A DNA stretch of 64,000 nt, taken from assembly GCF_014805625.2 (NCBI RefSeq), contig NW_023998415.1, positions 10,512,411 to 10,576,410 of the forward strand, written 5' to 3'. The notes below the pieces were generated by a model. The model saw only the letters and a program-made list of their open reading frames with translations, was not told the DNA's origin and searched no databases. How positions within the stretch are numbered: position 1 is the first letter of the stretch; each line of letters starts with the position of its first letter. The stretch is from Glossina fuscipes (Eukaryota > Arthropoda > Insecta > Diptera > Glossinidae). Shown here piece after piece: positions 1-13,149 of this stretch. Both the position numbers and the translations under genes were made by a program.

Positions 1-702
1 TTTTTTTTTTTTTCTTGTTGGCATTTTTTTCAAGGCTTTACAAATTGATATAGAAAGAAGTTGATATTTGGCGTAGGTTTTCCTTTAATTTCACAGACTA
101 AGTACGAAAAACCCTAAAATCCACTAAAAATTTCCCATTGGCTGTTCAGTTATTTTCAACCGAACTTTGTAGAAAATGAGTGCGGTTTAAAGTTGGGGAT
201 CAAAGGCCTTGATGAACTTGAAGTGAGAAATATGAGTTTTTTTTATTATTTATATTATAGGTATAAGCAACTTCTTAGTCTTTGAAAAGCTTAAAGTGTT
301 AATAGAAGAATCTCTTCTAACAGCAGTAAATAATTATATAAAAGTGTAATCGAATAAAAAGGGATGCAAATGTGGTCTGCAATGAATACAGGACGTCTCG
401 TAATTGCCTGAAAGTAGCTATCAAAAGTTCAAAGATGTACGTTTGCAATTTTTAAAAACTTTTCTGAAATGCTGCGCCAATAAAGTTCTCTCGTAAGCGT
501 TAACAGTTTGCTTAGTTGTGATGATAAAAATAAAGTGCAATACATTAAATTGAATTTCTATATACTTTTGTTATAAGCAATGGATATCCACTAGCCATAG
601 TATCCACAGGATTCTTTATTTATTCTTTCATTCTTTCATTTTAAAGAATTAAGCCAAAGTTTTAATAGCCGTATACTTTAAGAAAATTTCTGTTACTCTT
701 TG

Positions 703-737
<35 letters not shown>

Positions 738-1720
738 ATTATTTATTTTTTTTGTTTTTGTTTTTCTTTAACACTGAACTTTTCTTTTAAAGAAGAAAAG
801 TAAGAAAATATTAAATTAACATTCTGTCTTATGTATAAACCATGTCTATCCATGAATTTTCCATTATTCAAAAACCGATAAATGAATTGAATATCGAGCA
901 ACAATTATTATGTGTGCATAAGAAATTTCTATAGGGCGAATTGTGATAGTGTTTGTAAAACTAAGCCCGTATAAATACTTCTGTTCATCTTTTATGTGGT
1001 GTGTTATCAAACAAATGCATCCGGTCGTAAGCAGGCATGTTGCACGCAACAACACCAACACGAACACTAACAGCAATTATACGTTAACAGGGATGACGTA
1101 GTAAGTACAGTTATAATTTTACTTGTCAAGTACGTGTTATATGCGGAAAGTTCTCTGCAATGCATCGTCTGTCGTTATATATCATGGATACAAATATATT
1201 AACTTAATTTGCTCATTTCAACCGTTACATAACACGTACAATAAAATGTAATACCCAAGAAAGGCCGACTAATAAATAAATATTTTTCACCATTTTCTCT
1301 AGTACAATTTTCATATATATTTTCCCGCTGTGTCTTGTAGAAGGTCGCCCTTCATGAGAAACCTTTTATGGGAGGTAATCCCAAAATCCCAAATTTACAT
1401 TAACGGGATCATTGAGAACGGCATGTTCCATCACGAAACAGTAAACGTTAGAGTTTGTTGGCAAAGAGTTTTGTGTTTTTGTAACACCGCGTATATCGGA
1501 AGGAGTTCACACTGTGGTCCTATTACATCCAAATTTCCCACATACATATTATGTCTTACAAATTTTTGTTTTCGTTTTATTCTGTCCTTTCGTAAAAACG
1601 ATTAACGTAAGTAGTAAATCGAAAAATGATTTGATCAAAACCACCTTTAATCGGATTGATCACTAGGGATGTGATTTCATCAGAATTTCTATAAGTTTAA
1701 CACAAAGTTCACAAACTGCA

Positions 1721-1765
<45 letters not shown>

Positions 1766-4611
1766 TAGTAGTAGACATAACTAGGTAGAATTTGACTTTG
1801 AAAAAGTAAGCGTTGACAGTGAATTAGGCACATAAGCGAACAATGCTTAATATCAAGTAAAAGACATTTTGCTGTAAGCTAAGCGAATTTCATTCATTGT
1901 AGATGAATAAAAGTTTACCGAAAACTTCGTATAAAGTTGTAAAATGTTCAGGTTCTCGTAATATTTTGTTAGTACAATATCTGCACATGAATAAACCTGA
2001 CCTTGGAATGATTTCAATTCAATTTCTTTACAAAAAAAGATTAATTTTCCTCGACCATATGAACTGGCCTGGCCGGCTTCAATTAGCTTTGATTGTTCGT
2101 AATTTTTAAAAACTAATATTTGCTCATTTAAAAAGTGCAAGGGCAGGCTGGCATAAGTTAACTCAGAAGTTTGCAGCATTTTAAAGTACTTTAGTGTTAT
2201 TTAAGAAAATGCAGTTAAGTTCGATTAGGCGGAAAAAAATGTATCCTTTGTGATGGAAAAGTACACTTTTAGATGCCGTAAAGTACGAAATATCAAAAAT
2301 TTCATTTCACACTGTTGATAGTTTACTAACATATTTATCCCTGATGCTGACTACGTAGAGTGATGACGATGATGACGATGATATTAATACTGTCTGAGGA
2401 TGAGAACTCAAACGAGCACAAACATAAGCAGATACAAACAAAAAAAAAAAAAAAAAAAAAAGAAAGGAGAGAAAATGCAATCAGAATCATATGAAAGTAT
2501 AAACTATATAAAGTATATGAACACGAGCACATTCGCTGTTTTGGATGGAGATCTGATGCACACAACATTCAGTTTCAGATGTTCGCAGTTGGTCGTTGTG
2601 GTCGGTTGTATATTGTATGTGGGCGCTCTTTTTGAAAATAAAACTCAAATAAAAAAGATAAATAAATTAATTTAAATATTTTATGTTACTTTTTGTGTTG
2701 AGAATAATTTTTAATCACACCAGTAAATTACAATAAGATCAGCATATATATATAATGATAAGTGACATCACTAAAATATTTAAATAATGAAATAAAACAG
2801 AAAAAAAAGCAAAAAAAAAAAACAAAAAAAAAACAAAAAAAAATAATATCAAAATAATACAAAAAAAATTTTTTTAAAATTAAATATTAGAAAATTTTTT
2901 TTTTTTTTTTTTCTTTTTTTTTTTTATCAGTAGAAGTTTCATATTTATAACGTATCATCAATTTGAAAAGTAATGAATAAAAAGCAGAAAAGAAAAGAAA
3001 AAAAAATCAAAAAAAAAAATTCATATCAGCTAAAAGTTTTTAAAGCGAAACTAGTAAGCAAATTATTAGGGTAAACGGAAGTAAAACATTTCTTAAAATA
3101 GAGAATCGAGTACGACTTTCATTATACAATAAACTATAGCGGAGATTATATTACATTTTTCGGCTGAACTTTTTCCAAACTTAATATATATATATATATA
3201 TATTTTCTTACGTAACAATATAATGCAGCTTATCCTAAAGAAGATTAGTTCAGATTATTTAGCAGCTAGAATTAGGTTAGATAACTTAGAGCTTAACTAA
3301 ATTCCAAAATAGATCTAGTACAGCAATATAAAGATGCAAGCAATTTTAGCATTTAAGTAATTAAATGCCGAAGGCAACGATAATTACGGCTTCCAATGTT
3401 TGATGAATACAAGAGACAAAATTTAATTTGCCGATTTTTTCTTTATAAAATTGTACACGAGTGCGTGGAAAAGAATTCAATTGAATTTATTTCCTTTTTG
3501 CAAATGCGACAGAGCTTCTCCTTCAACCTAATATATTTGTCTTAGAGTGAATCTTCTTCCGTTATGTTGGATAAGTACATCTTGTAAATTAAAACTATAG
3601 CATGTCTAGTATGAAAGATACGTACGAAGCGTATGTGAATCGTTTTGTCTCAGATGACCAGTAACCAGATCGGATCGCATTTACTATCACAATCATTTAA
3701 ATCTTTTTAAAAAGAAGCTGAAATCTTAAGTAATTATATCGTTAGCTAATCGCTTATCTACAATAGTCACAACAACAATAACAACGTAATCAGAAACCAA
3801 CTTAACTAAATCACAACTGAGCCAATATTATGTACTCCAGTCCCCTAGCCATACTTAGCATTGACAGTTACCAATGACCTATGATAATAAATATGCTTTT
3901 AAAATTCGTAGCTCTTGTAGTTGAGAAATGAAAAAAAAAAAATATCCAAAAATTTCAAAGAACGCCTTTAGTCGTTGATTTAAAATCATACAAAACGGTT
4001 TTTATTTTTTAATTTTCCCTCCCCAGTGTAGTACCTTAGCAGTAAATTATGAAATTTGAAATTTTTTTGCCCAAAAATAATAACCGAATTATACACGTTT
4101 TCGTATCGTTAAGCCGCAATTAAAAAGAATTAAATTTTCATGCTAAGAAATTTCGAAAAAATAAAACGCCAAACGTTGTTATTTTCAATTAGAAAAGTAT
4201 TGCAAGCGTGCAGCGGTGTGCAGATGTGTGTGCGTGCAAGTGTGTTTATAAAATCTTAAAGATTAACTCATCAACGAAAAAATAAATATAAAATTCAAAA
4301 CTAAACACACCCAGGTTGAGAGTACAAACCCAACGAGTTGCACTAACAACGCATACGTGCCCGCAAAACTTAATTTCTTGACAAAAAAAAAAAAAAAAAA
4401 AAAAAAAAACAAAAAAAAAAACAAAAGAAAAACAAAAAACTTTTGCAGAAATGCTTTAAGAAAGTAAAAAAAAAAAAAAAACAAGTATTTGTCCGCACAT
4501 TCACCACACACCCACACTCCTACTCATACACATAAACACGTAGAATTCTACGTGTTATAACACGACATTTTGTTTCGCATTTAAAAAGGATCTCGAGAAT
4601 AACTGAAGAAA
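1..4611. other. 5' flank / possible 5' UTR of the Pxn-like gene, no coding sequence seen
   Basis: This stretch is AT-rich and holds many A and T runs, including long A tracts at about 2441-2461, 2808-2850 and 4383-4409. It also holds a TTA repeat near 707-735, a TG repeat at 1723-1762 and a TA repeat near 3183-3202. Short open frames here (e.g. 1330-1605, 1903-2109) look like chance: they have no recognisable domain and unremarkable composition. If 4612 is the translation start, the proximal part should contain promoter and 5' UTR, but I see no decisive core promoter. TATAAAA at 4247-4253 is the only candidate, and such a motif is common in sequence this AT-rich. Confidence 0.5.
1723..1774 (+). 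repeat. TG microsatellite followed by TAG repeat
   Basis: About 20 TG units (1723-1762) run directly into four TAG units (1763-1774), a compound microsatellite in the 5' flank. Confidence 0.95.
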
Positions 4612-4790
4612 ATGTTTAGGTTAATAACGTCGAACATTTTGATTGAGTTGATGCTATTATTTTCGATAGTGATTGCACCAACTTTTGGGTTCTATTGCCC
4701 AACGAGCTGTAATTGCTTTCAGCGTACGGTACGATGTATCCGGGCACGTTTAACCAGTATACCTAAATTACCCCAAGATGCAAACGTTGT
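4612..4790 (+). CDS. Pxn: Peroxidasin-like first coding exon (signal peptide + LRRNT cap)
   Basis: The exon encodes about 59 complete residues plus two bases of a split codon. It begins at an ATG in a good fly context (GAAAATG). Residues 1-26 form a signal peptide with a hydrophobic core at about 9-22, with likely cleavage after Gly26. An LRRNT cap follows with Cys29, Cys33, Cys35 and Cys42 (spacing C-x3-C-x-C-x6-C). It includes RTVRCIRARL and then IPKLPQD, wording I recognise from fly peroxidasin just before its first leucine-rich repeat. The exon stops at a canonical donor (GTAAGT, 4791-4796) in phase 2; read through, it would hit TAA at 4792. Peroxidasin is a secreted haem peroxidase that cross-links collagen IV in basement membranes; its LRR, Ig and peroxidase domains should lie on later exons outside the window. 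Seen: signal peptide, cap and donor. Inferred: the gene's identity. Another secreted LRR protein is the main alternative. Confidence 0.72.
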
Positions 4791-5112
4791 GTAAGTATTG
4801 TACAATGCATGCACATCTTATGATTAACTGTATGCCACATGAACTCTATTTAGGTTAAGACAATCTTTACGTTTCGCTATTAAATCGTTTTACTCGCTTA
4901 AACAACGATTATCTATCTATCTATTCTTGCATTTATAATAAAATTGAATAAATATTAAATAAGCCAGTGATTTCCAAATTTGTTCTTACAAAATTGATAT
5001 CTTTACAATTTTTCAAGTGACTGGTGAATCACCCGTGACTGCTAAACTTTTTTTTTGCAATTTTCTTTAAGAAGCGCCCAGCGTTTACTTTGAAGTCTCA
5101 TCATCTATCTCT

Positions 5113-5120
<8 letters not shown>

Positions 5121-5154
<34 letters not shown>
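5121..5154 (+). repeat. CT dinucleotide microsatellite
   Basis: This is an uninterrupted run of 17 CT units, preceded by imperfect CTTT/TCTA sequence from about 5104. It lies about 330 bp into the presumed first intron. No function is implied. Confidence 0.95.
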
Positions 5155-5157
<3 letters not shown>

Positions 5158-6165
5158 ATGCAATCACAATTTGCTTATCTAGGCCAAGTATTTGATTTCC
5201 GATAGTTAACTTAATTGAGATTAATAAGAGAGAAATTTCTTACTCGTTTATGAAATTCAAAGGAATAACAGGACTTAAAGGAAGCTATATTTTCTTCAAG
5301 ATTAACACTACACATCCATCACTATGCGTATTTGCAGACTGGCTTCATATCAATACCTCTTATAGGTTATAACTTACAATTTCTTATCTCTGGTACCTTT
5401 CGGTTGTATACAGATCATGCCAGATTATTCTGATGAATTGCAATTTAATATATGCTATGGATTGCAACGTAAAATGTTTTAATTGCTGACACAATTCCCA
5501 TTTGCGAAATTTCAAACCATTTGTGGCCAATAAGTGAGATAGTATAGGCCAAATATTGGGCATTTCGATCAACTTTTACAGCTGATAATATTCTAATATG
5601 GGGTGACAAATAGTAAGTTGGAGGAGGAGTAGAAAGATCAACTGATATATAGGATTAAATTGTCTGCATAACGTTCACTGTTCGTACTTAAGCGATTCTC
5701 CGATCGATATTTCTGCCTTTTGTGAGCATCTTCATCCGTATCGTTCGCATAGCTTGGATATAAATATCGGCCAGCATTCAAGTATAAAAAGGAATTATAT
5801 TCATGTTGTCCAGTAGCAAGCGTCAGTAGTTGAAAAAAAGCGAATAAATACTCGATCTGCGCACAACTCTGAGATGAATCTGTTTTATGTCCGTCCGACC
5901 GTCCGCTTTGAAAATTCTTCCAACTGCAAAAATTAAAGGAAAGAATTAACGTTGCATACATACGCTTTTGGTAGATGGTTACACGCATACAAACACGCGC
6001 GCGCGCGCACATCAATGTTGTTATTGAGCGGGATCCGTCCACAGTCAAGCCCAAAACTTGTGACATCACAGCAAATATCGCGTTAAAGTGAAAACAGGAT
6101 TGCGGGCCGCCGCCCACCATTGAGTACCATACACTACCCTACAATTATTCTTATAAAGATATCTT

Positions 6166-6474
6166 AAAATAACACGGTTTATGTGGAAGTGATCGCAAAA
6201 GTGGTTCGCTCCAAATCATTTTCACTCCTCCTTCTTCGGCCAAAACATGTCAGCGTATCAAATTTCATATCTCAAAAATCGTGACTTGTGGCCTGAAGGC
6301 AAAAATACAACATGGACAGGCGGGTAGACGAACAGAGCTTGACAGACACACTTAGAATCATTTTCTAAATCAATCGGTATGTAATAGAAGATGGAACAAT
6401 CCCAAATTCTTCTATGTGTTACATACATCCGCACAAATAATATATTCTTGTATCACAAGCGTTGTAAGGTATAA
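6166..6474 (-). mobile_element. Helentron-like family 2 copy, degraded
   Basis: On the minus strand this begins with a TTATACC-type end (6466-6474). It contains the family's landmarks: a run resembling CATCCGCACAAA at about 6427, a pairing of GAATCATTTTCTAAAT (6354-6370) with a run related to CCGTCTGTCC, and the tail segment around 6240-6270 (CATGTCAGCGTATCAAATTTC). The same landmarks recur in order at 45310-45660, 48600-48885 and 52400-52765. There is no coding capacity. The family link to Helentron/DINE-like elements rests on the shared terminal ACTTGTT seen in intact relatives; this copy has lost that end. Confidence 0.55.
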
Positions 6475-7032
6475 TTAGTCATATCATGCCGAAATGCTTT
6501 ATACTTATGATTTCGATGATACAGGCACGAAAAACACTCCTTCAAGACACGAGTGCAACTTTGATTTCCTAAATTTCTTTCTTATTTTAAATGATTGAAA
6601 CGCTATTTAATAACATAAAGTAACATTGGTGTGGAATGGTAAGTGAAAATAAAAGGGAAAAAATTTCCCACATGTTTTTGGAAAAGTAAAAAAGGGAAGA
6701 AAAACATTCTTATAATAAATTTTATACTTTTCATTACGGAAGAATTACATTTCCTGTGAAAAAGTAAAAAAAAAAACATTCCTTTCGTTTCACTTTTTTG
6801 CAGGCTAAGTAATAATTGCTCAAGTATTTATTTTACTAAATCATTATAATTAACTGAAAATTATTGTTTTCATTGCGATAATTGTGTTCAAACATAAAAA
6901 TTTATTGCAACCCTTTTAATCGTTGTACCCAATACCAGTAGTGGTGAGGTTACACATATTAAATTTGTACGCAAGTTTTTAACACTTAAAATGACTTGAA
7001 ACTGAGAACTATTTTCGCAATCGATTAAAGCA

Positions 7033-7438
7033 TGTGAGGACTCAAAGTCGTCCCTCGTTTTGGTCTCGCGGATTCTCCGTCTCTGGCGGAGAGAGGGAGA
7101 GATAGCTTAAGTTAGCATAGGAATAGGATAGACATAGAATAAGAATAGAATAAGAATAGGATAAGCATAGAATAAGAATAGGGTTAGGAATACAATAAGA
7201 ATAGGTTAAGGCGAGGGTAGAGTAGAATAAGTGAGTCGTAATTTAAGGTAGTCGAGCTTCGACGCTCGATGGAGAGAGTCTTATTTTAGTCATCGTTGAG
7301 TTTAGTTGGAAATCGGATAAGAAGAGCGAAATACAAAACCGACCAATAAAGGTCTCTGTAACAAATAAATGTTCTTGTGTTTTCCCTGGGCCGCTGAGCT
7401 ACCCCAGCCCCGGATTATGGCCCCGGAAAAGGCTTCAT
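7033..7438 (+). mobile_element. Candidate solo LTR of an LTR retrotransposon
   Basis: A 406-bp block starts TGTGAGG and is flanked by identical copies of AAGCA (7028-7032 and 7439-7443), with the match running on to an 8-bp AAGCATGT at each side. Its composition is unlike its neighbours: an early GC-richer part, a minisatellite of AGAATA/AGG units (about 7117-7207), polyadenylation-type AATAAA at about 7345 and 7364, then a GC-rich stretch to the end. This order fits U3-R-U5 of an LTR. The right end reads TTCAT rather than a clean CA, so the border is off by one base or degraded. No internal retrotransposon sequence adjoins it, which fits a solo LTR. The family is not recognised. Confidence 0.5.
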
Positions 7439-8137
7439 AAGCATGTCTATTTGTCTGTAGACGTAGCATCTAGGCAAAGATATTTTCCGATGCAACTTCA
7501 TCTCTTCATTCGGTTTTTTTAAGTTCCAACACTCAACCTATAAGAGTTAAATGTCTCGTGAAAAGCCTCATCAAACAACCAAAGAAGTGTGCAAAGGTAT
7601 TGTATTAGTGTGACACAACAAATCAAGAGCTGTCTTCCCATCGTGGATAGTGAATGGCGAACAAATTCACACGAACGCCGAATAATGTTCGAATAATATC
7701 ATTTGTTAACAGTTTGATCCGGCAATAAATATTCTACTCTTTGTACTTGTCAGTCATAAAATAAGGAAGAAACTATAATCGGTCCGAATCTATTAATATC
7801 TACTATTAGCCTATAGAAGGAAGATAGAGTGAAAATGCATTAAAGAAAGCAAGTAAGATTGCTAGGTTTTTACTAACTGTCGGTTCCTTTAATTAATTTT
7901 CGAAGCTAACTAAGTTTTCACGTTGTAAACATGATTCCATCAACAGCCTCTTGCTTTATTCCATTATTGATGTTGATAGAGCATATATACACTTATCGCG
8001 TTTCTATGAATTTACAAATTATTGTTAAATCTAATATACTCCATGCGCTGAACACGAGAAGGAAGCGTTTCTTAGTTAAATATTTACTAACGATACTAAC
8101 GAAGAAATTCTTCATTTGCATTACAAAGTCAGACTAA

Positions 8138-8330
8138 CCGCGCAGCTGGGTAGCCGAGTAGGCAAAAACTGCAATTAAAAAGTCAATATTCGCTGGTTTA
8201 AGCTTCAGTGTGGTAGAGTTTACTTTAGTCGCAAATAGCGTGAGTGTTCAGTCGCTAAAAGCATAACACTTATCGTCAGTCCCTCTAACTTGCGGCCACC
8301 ACACTAAATCTTTCCCTTTCTTCAATCTTC
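8138..8330 (+). mobile_element. tRNA-derived SINE-like sequence(s), possibly two heads in tandem
   Basis: TAGCCGAGTAGG at 8151-8162 is a perfect match to the Pol III A-box pattern TRGCNNAGTNGG, and is shared with the SINE-like copy at 55621. From about 8190 a second unit begins. It reads TTCAGTGTGGTAGAG, then GCGTGAGTGTTCAGTCGC and AAAGCATAACACTTATCG, and this matches 28797-28905 in order with scattered differences. No clear B box survives here. No coding capacity. Confidence 0.5.
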
Positions 8331-10399
8331 CTTTTTTCTCGCTCTCGCGCTTTTCAATAAAAAAAGGAAAAAAAAAAGAAATTGGAAACATTTGTAACTA
8401 AGACAAGGCGTGTAATCCGAGACGAGACATCGTGAATGATTTATTCGATAGGAGCACTCAAACATATTTGCATCAAATTATAAATCGTCTGCTTATATAA
8501 ATTGAATACTTGCTGTTGAGGCTTTTTTGCCTGATTTTCGTGAAAAATTTTAATATTTCTTATGATTGTAAACAATTCGGATACATAAGTTCGCGTGCAT
8601 AGTTAAAGCGAATCCAGAATTTTCCCTCGATCACAAAAATGTATATTTATTTTTATGCTATAGCAGCGACAAAATAGTTTTGGTTCCTAAAGACGTCTTT
8701 AATAATCGCTTTAAAGAGATTATCATCCGATATCAATATCAAGCGATAAAATATTTTTTACTTTTTATCTATAGTCTAGGTGGAGAAAATGTCATTTACA
8801 ACATATGTATGAAATGAGCCTGAAAAACACTTTCTCTGCCCTTTTCGCAGCAGTGTATGTTGTATATGATGCGTAGAGTTTAATGAAGTGAACGTACTAC
8901 TCGATGATGTGCGTAAAAACAGAAATACGAGATAAAGGAAAATAATTAACTACAAGTTGAAAACATTTGCGTAAACATTGCTCATGATTCTTGACTAGTT
9001 AGTCGAATAATAGAAGGAACAGCAGTTGGTCTAAAAGTTTTCGAAATTTATTATAACAAAAGCTTAGATGATTACGAAACGTGTGAATTGCAAATACAAT
9101 TTAGTAATTTATGCCAGCGTTTATCTAGAAAAAAAAAAAAAAACAACAATTGAAAACATTGTAAACGAGCAAACCTAACTTTTGAATACTCTACACCACT
9201 CCGCCTAATACGGTTTTTACATTTATTTTCGTAATAAAATATCTTGTTTCGATCTAACGGCAGAGCAGACGAGGCTCGCGTGAAATGTGGATTACGTTAG
9301 ATAATCTATTCAATCTATTTTGAAAATGATTCTGAATCAACGAATCGATCGAATTAAAGACGATGAGCTCATCTGAAATTCTGTTGTGTGAGACAAACAA
9401 TCGACAAACAATTTATTCTATACTATTCAACAAATTATGTATGGCATGAAAATTGCAAATAAACAAACAACATTTTAAGTCATTCAGCATATTCGGGAAA
9501 AGCAGCGTATGAAAAAAAAGGCTCCTTTAGCACTCATTGCGTATGTTATGTATAAACATAAATAATAATTTTTTTCTTACGATCGAAATGTTTGCATTTT
9601 ATTTATTTACAGTTACGAAAATGTTTACAATATAAACACATTCATTTTAACAATAATCACAAGCTCTGATGACCGATCGCGATCATCACTATCATTATCA
9701 TCGATGATGATTATAAACATTATTTCTGAGCACTAACTTGCTCAGTGATTAATTCCATTGCATATCGATTTTGCTTACATATATGTTTACATACAAATGT
9801 AGTTCATTTAGTTAGCAATTAGATGTATGTATATAATACATGTGTGTGTGTATATATGTGTATGTTATATAAAAAAATAGCGAAAAGTCGACTTTGGTTT
9901 CTTTTTTTTTTTTTTTTTTAAATACAGAATATAACGAATCTTTTAGGGTAAAATGTAAATTCTAATCACTTATCGCTTTTTCATTTTAGACGACGATCTC
10001 TGTCTGCGTCATTGCGGGCAAGGCCGTAGATTGAATAACCTACACCCTTTGACTAGGTACAATGCATTACTCATTTTCGTCATAATATCCCCTCCAAAAA
10101 AATACAAATAAATATCATGCTTGCATGGAAGTGTTTACATTTTAGAAGAACGTTTATTTGGAAAGGTGGACAAAACCGGGACTGAAGTGGTTCAATTATT
10201 ATTAGCTTTCACGTATTTTCATTACAAAATACCGAAAATAAGACCAAGTTACTATAAAACGGTTTGCGGTAAGGGCTCTCAATTTTGTACCTAAGTGATC
10301 CAAACATACAACAAAAAATTTATATGTTAAATTCTCGATCAAATTGCATTATAAAGTTCTAAAATTGTAGCCTAGTTGTCGTATAAAGTGTTATTTTGT

Positions 10400-10645
10400 T
10401 GGCAAAAACTTTTATATCGGAATAGATTGAAAAAATGGTCCCATACGAGGCAAATTTTAAGCATTTAATGTATGATCGTAAAAATGGTCCAATCTACATC
10501 TTCATTTCCAACAGTATCGTTATCTTTGGATCAACACATGTCTGCGTACCAAATTTCTCTGAAAAAATCTGAAAAGTTGAACACGAAGGTGAGTCTATAT
10601 TAAATATTTATGGATGTTCCATGCATCCCCGCAAACTTAGTCAGC
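10400..10645 (-). mobile_element. Helentron-like family 2 fragment
   Basis: CAACACATGTCTGCGTACCAAATTT (about 10531-10555) and then TTGAACACGAAGG match the tail half of the copies at 6166 and 48600. GGATGTTCCATGCATCCCCGC (10612-10632) matches the head half seen at 45310-45660. The middle is missing or unrecognisable, so this looks like an internally deleted, degraded copy. Confidence 0.4.
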
Positions 10646-11819
10646 CCGGTTACCCAAGTCAGTGAAGTTGGGAATAAAAATGAAATGAAATATTGAAGAA
10701 GTCTTGATGAACACTATGTTAACGAATAAAGTCGAATTTTCCAAAAAAAAAAAAAAAAAAAAAGGCAAGATTTCTTCTTTCTTAATTACGGTAAGTATTG
10801 TTCGAAGTATATCGCGCTTACCTAATCTATAAAATGCTCTCATGATATAGATTTAATGTAAAATTGCTAACAAGTATTCAACAAAGCACGTAATAGTTAT
10901 AAATAAAAATCCTTGAACATATTCTCATCTATGTTCGTTGTTGTGACGATTACGAAATGTTTGCCAACCTAATGTATTATATTTCATAAGGGAAGAACAT
11001 TTCTGTTTACTGCGTTTATTATCTCTGGTATTTGTATTTGCTTTTAAATTTATTATAGATTCGACAAATTTAAATAAGAAATTTTTCGATTACATAAATT
11101 TTACATGAACGGAATGAATTGAACAACGAGCACATGCAATACTTTTGGTCAATACTTTCAATTTATTTATAGTATGCCGTACATTGTATGTTCGTTCATT
11201 AAATGCGTCTTTTAATAATCGAATTGAATTGTGCTTAAAAATATTGACATTAGTGTTATTGCCTGCTTCCTGATAACATAGAATTGATGATAATGTTTAT
11301 TTTAATTTATAACTCGATACATATTTCGTTTACTCGGCAATACATTCTGCTGGTGGATTAGATAAAAATAACAAAGCTTTCGAATTAAAATCAAATAAAT
11401 GTGAAAACTTTATTACTTTTAGAATTCAGAATTTGTTCGATAACAATTTAGTAAATAGTGCAGCCCAAGCGATAGACGAGTGTAGCACTTTGTAATTTAT
11501 ACATGAGAAAATATTTGTATTCTACACCCGCCTCAGAATTTCTATTAAATTTATCAAATATCATTAAGGCGTAGAAATATATTTCGAAAGCTGTCTATAT
11601 TATAAACGTTTGCTGTCACTAAGAATGATGCTGTTGCAAGTACTAAGAGCAATATTGGATTCATTATCGAAAAATGATTAATTTATATAATTCATTTAAA
11701 TTCATATGTTTTGCGTTTTCTAATTTCTAGAGATTTTAATAAATCTTTTAAAATGTTTGAGCTTCAGATTTTTGATCGACTTGGTCATGTCAGCCCATCT
11801 CTTCAGTCTTCAGTCATTC

Positions 11820-12250
11820 ATTCATTCGTTTGCGTGCCTGTTCATGTATTTGCGCGAATACTTGTCTTGTTAATGTTCTTTTCCGTTCATTAATATCTTT
11901 GTCCGTTCGTCTCCTAACCACACGCTTCTCATTTCGTTTACTCTTCTGCCCATCTGCCTATTTATCCGTCGATCTCTCCATGCGTCGGTTGGCTCATTCA
12001 TTGGTAGGTCTATTGTTCGATTCGAGTTTGTAGATAGATCTACCCAATCATTGGTTCATTTAAACATTGATCTGTCGATAATTTTGTCCGTCCGTTGCTT
12101 TGTTCACTTCGATTTATTCACGATGTCATTATCACCTTCTTCTATATAGGTTTATTTGCATCTTTACTTACCTACCCGTCTAACCGCTTGACTATGAATT
12201 ATCTGGTCTTCATCTATCTACAGTCTATTGTTCAAATCCTTGACAGTGTT
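11820..12250 (+). repeat. Cryptically simple tract rich in TCAT/TCGT/TCTG/CCGT tetranucleotides
   Basis: The tract is a degenerate patchwork of pyrimidine-led four-base words (TTCATTCGT, CCGTTCGTC, CATCTGCC, GATCTGTCG and similar) without a clean repeat unit. Its low stop density yields overlapping small frames (11711-11893, 11830-12033, 12095-12295) with no protein character beyond that bias. Similar tracts occur at 26560-27020 (opposite strand) and 56085-56470. Confidence 0.55.
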
Positions 12251-13149
12251 ACACAAATGAAATTAAAAAATAAATATAACAAGTCTGTTTGTTAATAAGT
12301 GAAATTAGTTAATAAACTGAGATAAATTTTCAAAAATAAATTTTAAAAAATTTCACATATATTTTTCCCTAACAACCTAAGATTTTTTTTGACTACGCAA
12401 ATTTGAAATTTAAGATAAATATTAAATATGATCGCTAGAAAAATTGTTAAAAAATTTAAACCTAATTAGCGAATTAATCCAATCATTTGATATTACATTA
12501 ATTAAATATGTTTATACATGACTGCATACTCAGATTTACTTGTAAGTTTTTTAAGTAAATTTCTTTCATTTTTGATTTTGTTTGTTTTTTTCTTAGTTTT
12601 GAAACGATAGCTATTTTAATCAAACGTAAATGCATTATATTTATTCATAAATATAGGTTTTAGTGAAATTACTTAAACTGTCTTCATTCATAAAATTTTC
12701 ATTAATATATCACTCACTGATTTATTTATGATTTCTCCTAACATTAGTTTACATCGCAATCCCAGGTAGATAGATATCCATGTATAGATTGACTGCTTAA
12801 ACTTTTGTAATTATAAAAGCTTTAACGTGTTTCTATAGTATATATAGATGCACTTGTGTTTTACAAGTGTTATATATATGGATATGTTTTATATGTGTGC
12901 GTGTATATTAAGTGTGCGTATATATTATATAAACAAATATTCCTGGGAAAATCCCAATGTAAATACATTAATTAATTAGTGGCATTTATACTATGAAAGA
13001 ATTATTATTGTTGGAATTTTATTATGTAAAGAATATAAATATATTTACGTACATTTAAACAATTAAAAATTATTTTCGAAATAAAATTTCTTATTTGTTT
13101 ATATGGTACCGAAATTTAATTTATTTTTGAAAGTGCTTGCAGAAAAATA

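Noticed and set aside
4247..4253. TATAAAA as the promoter of the peroxidasin-like gene
   Set aside because: TATA-like words are frequent in this AT-rich DNA, no matching initiator was clear about 30 bp downstream, and the transcription start could be much farther upstream.
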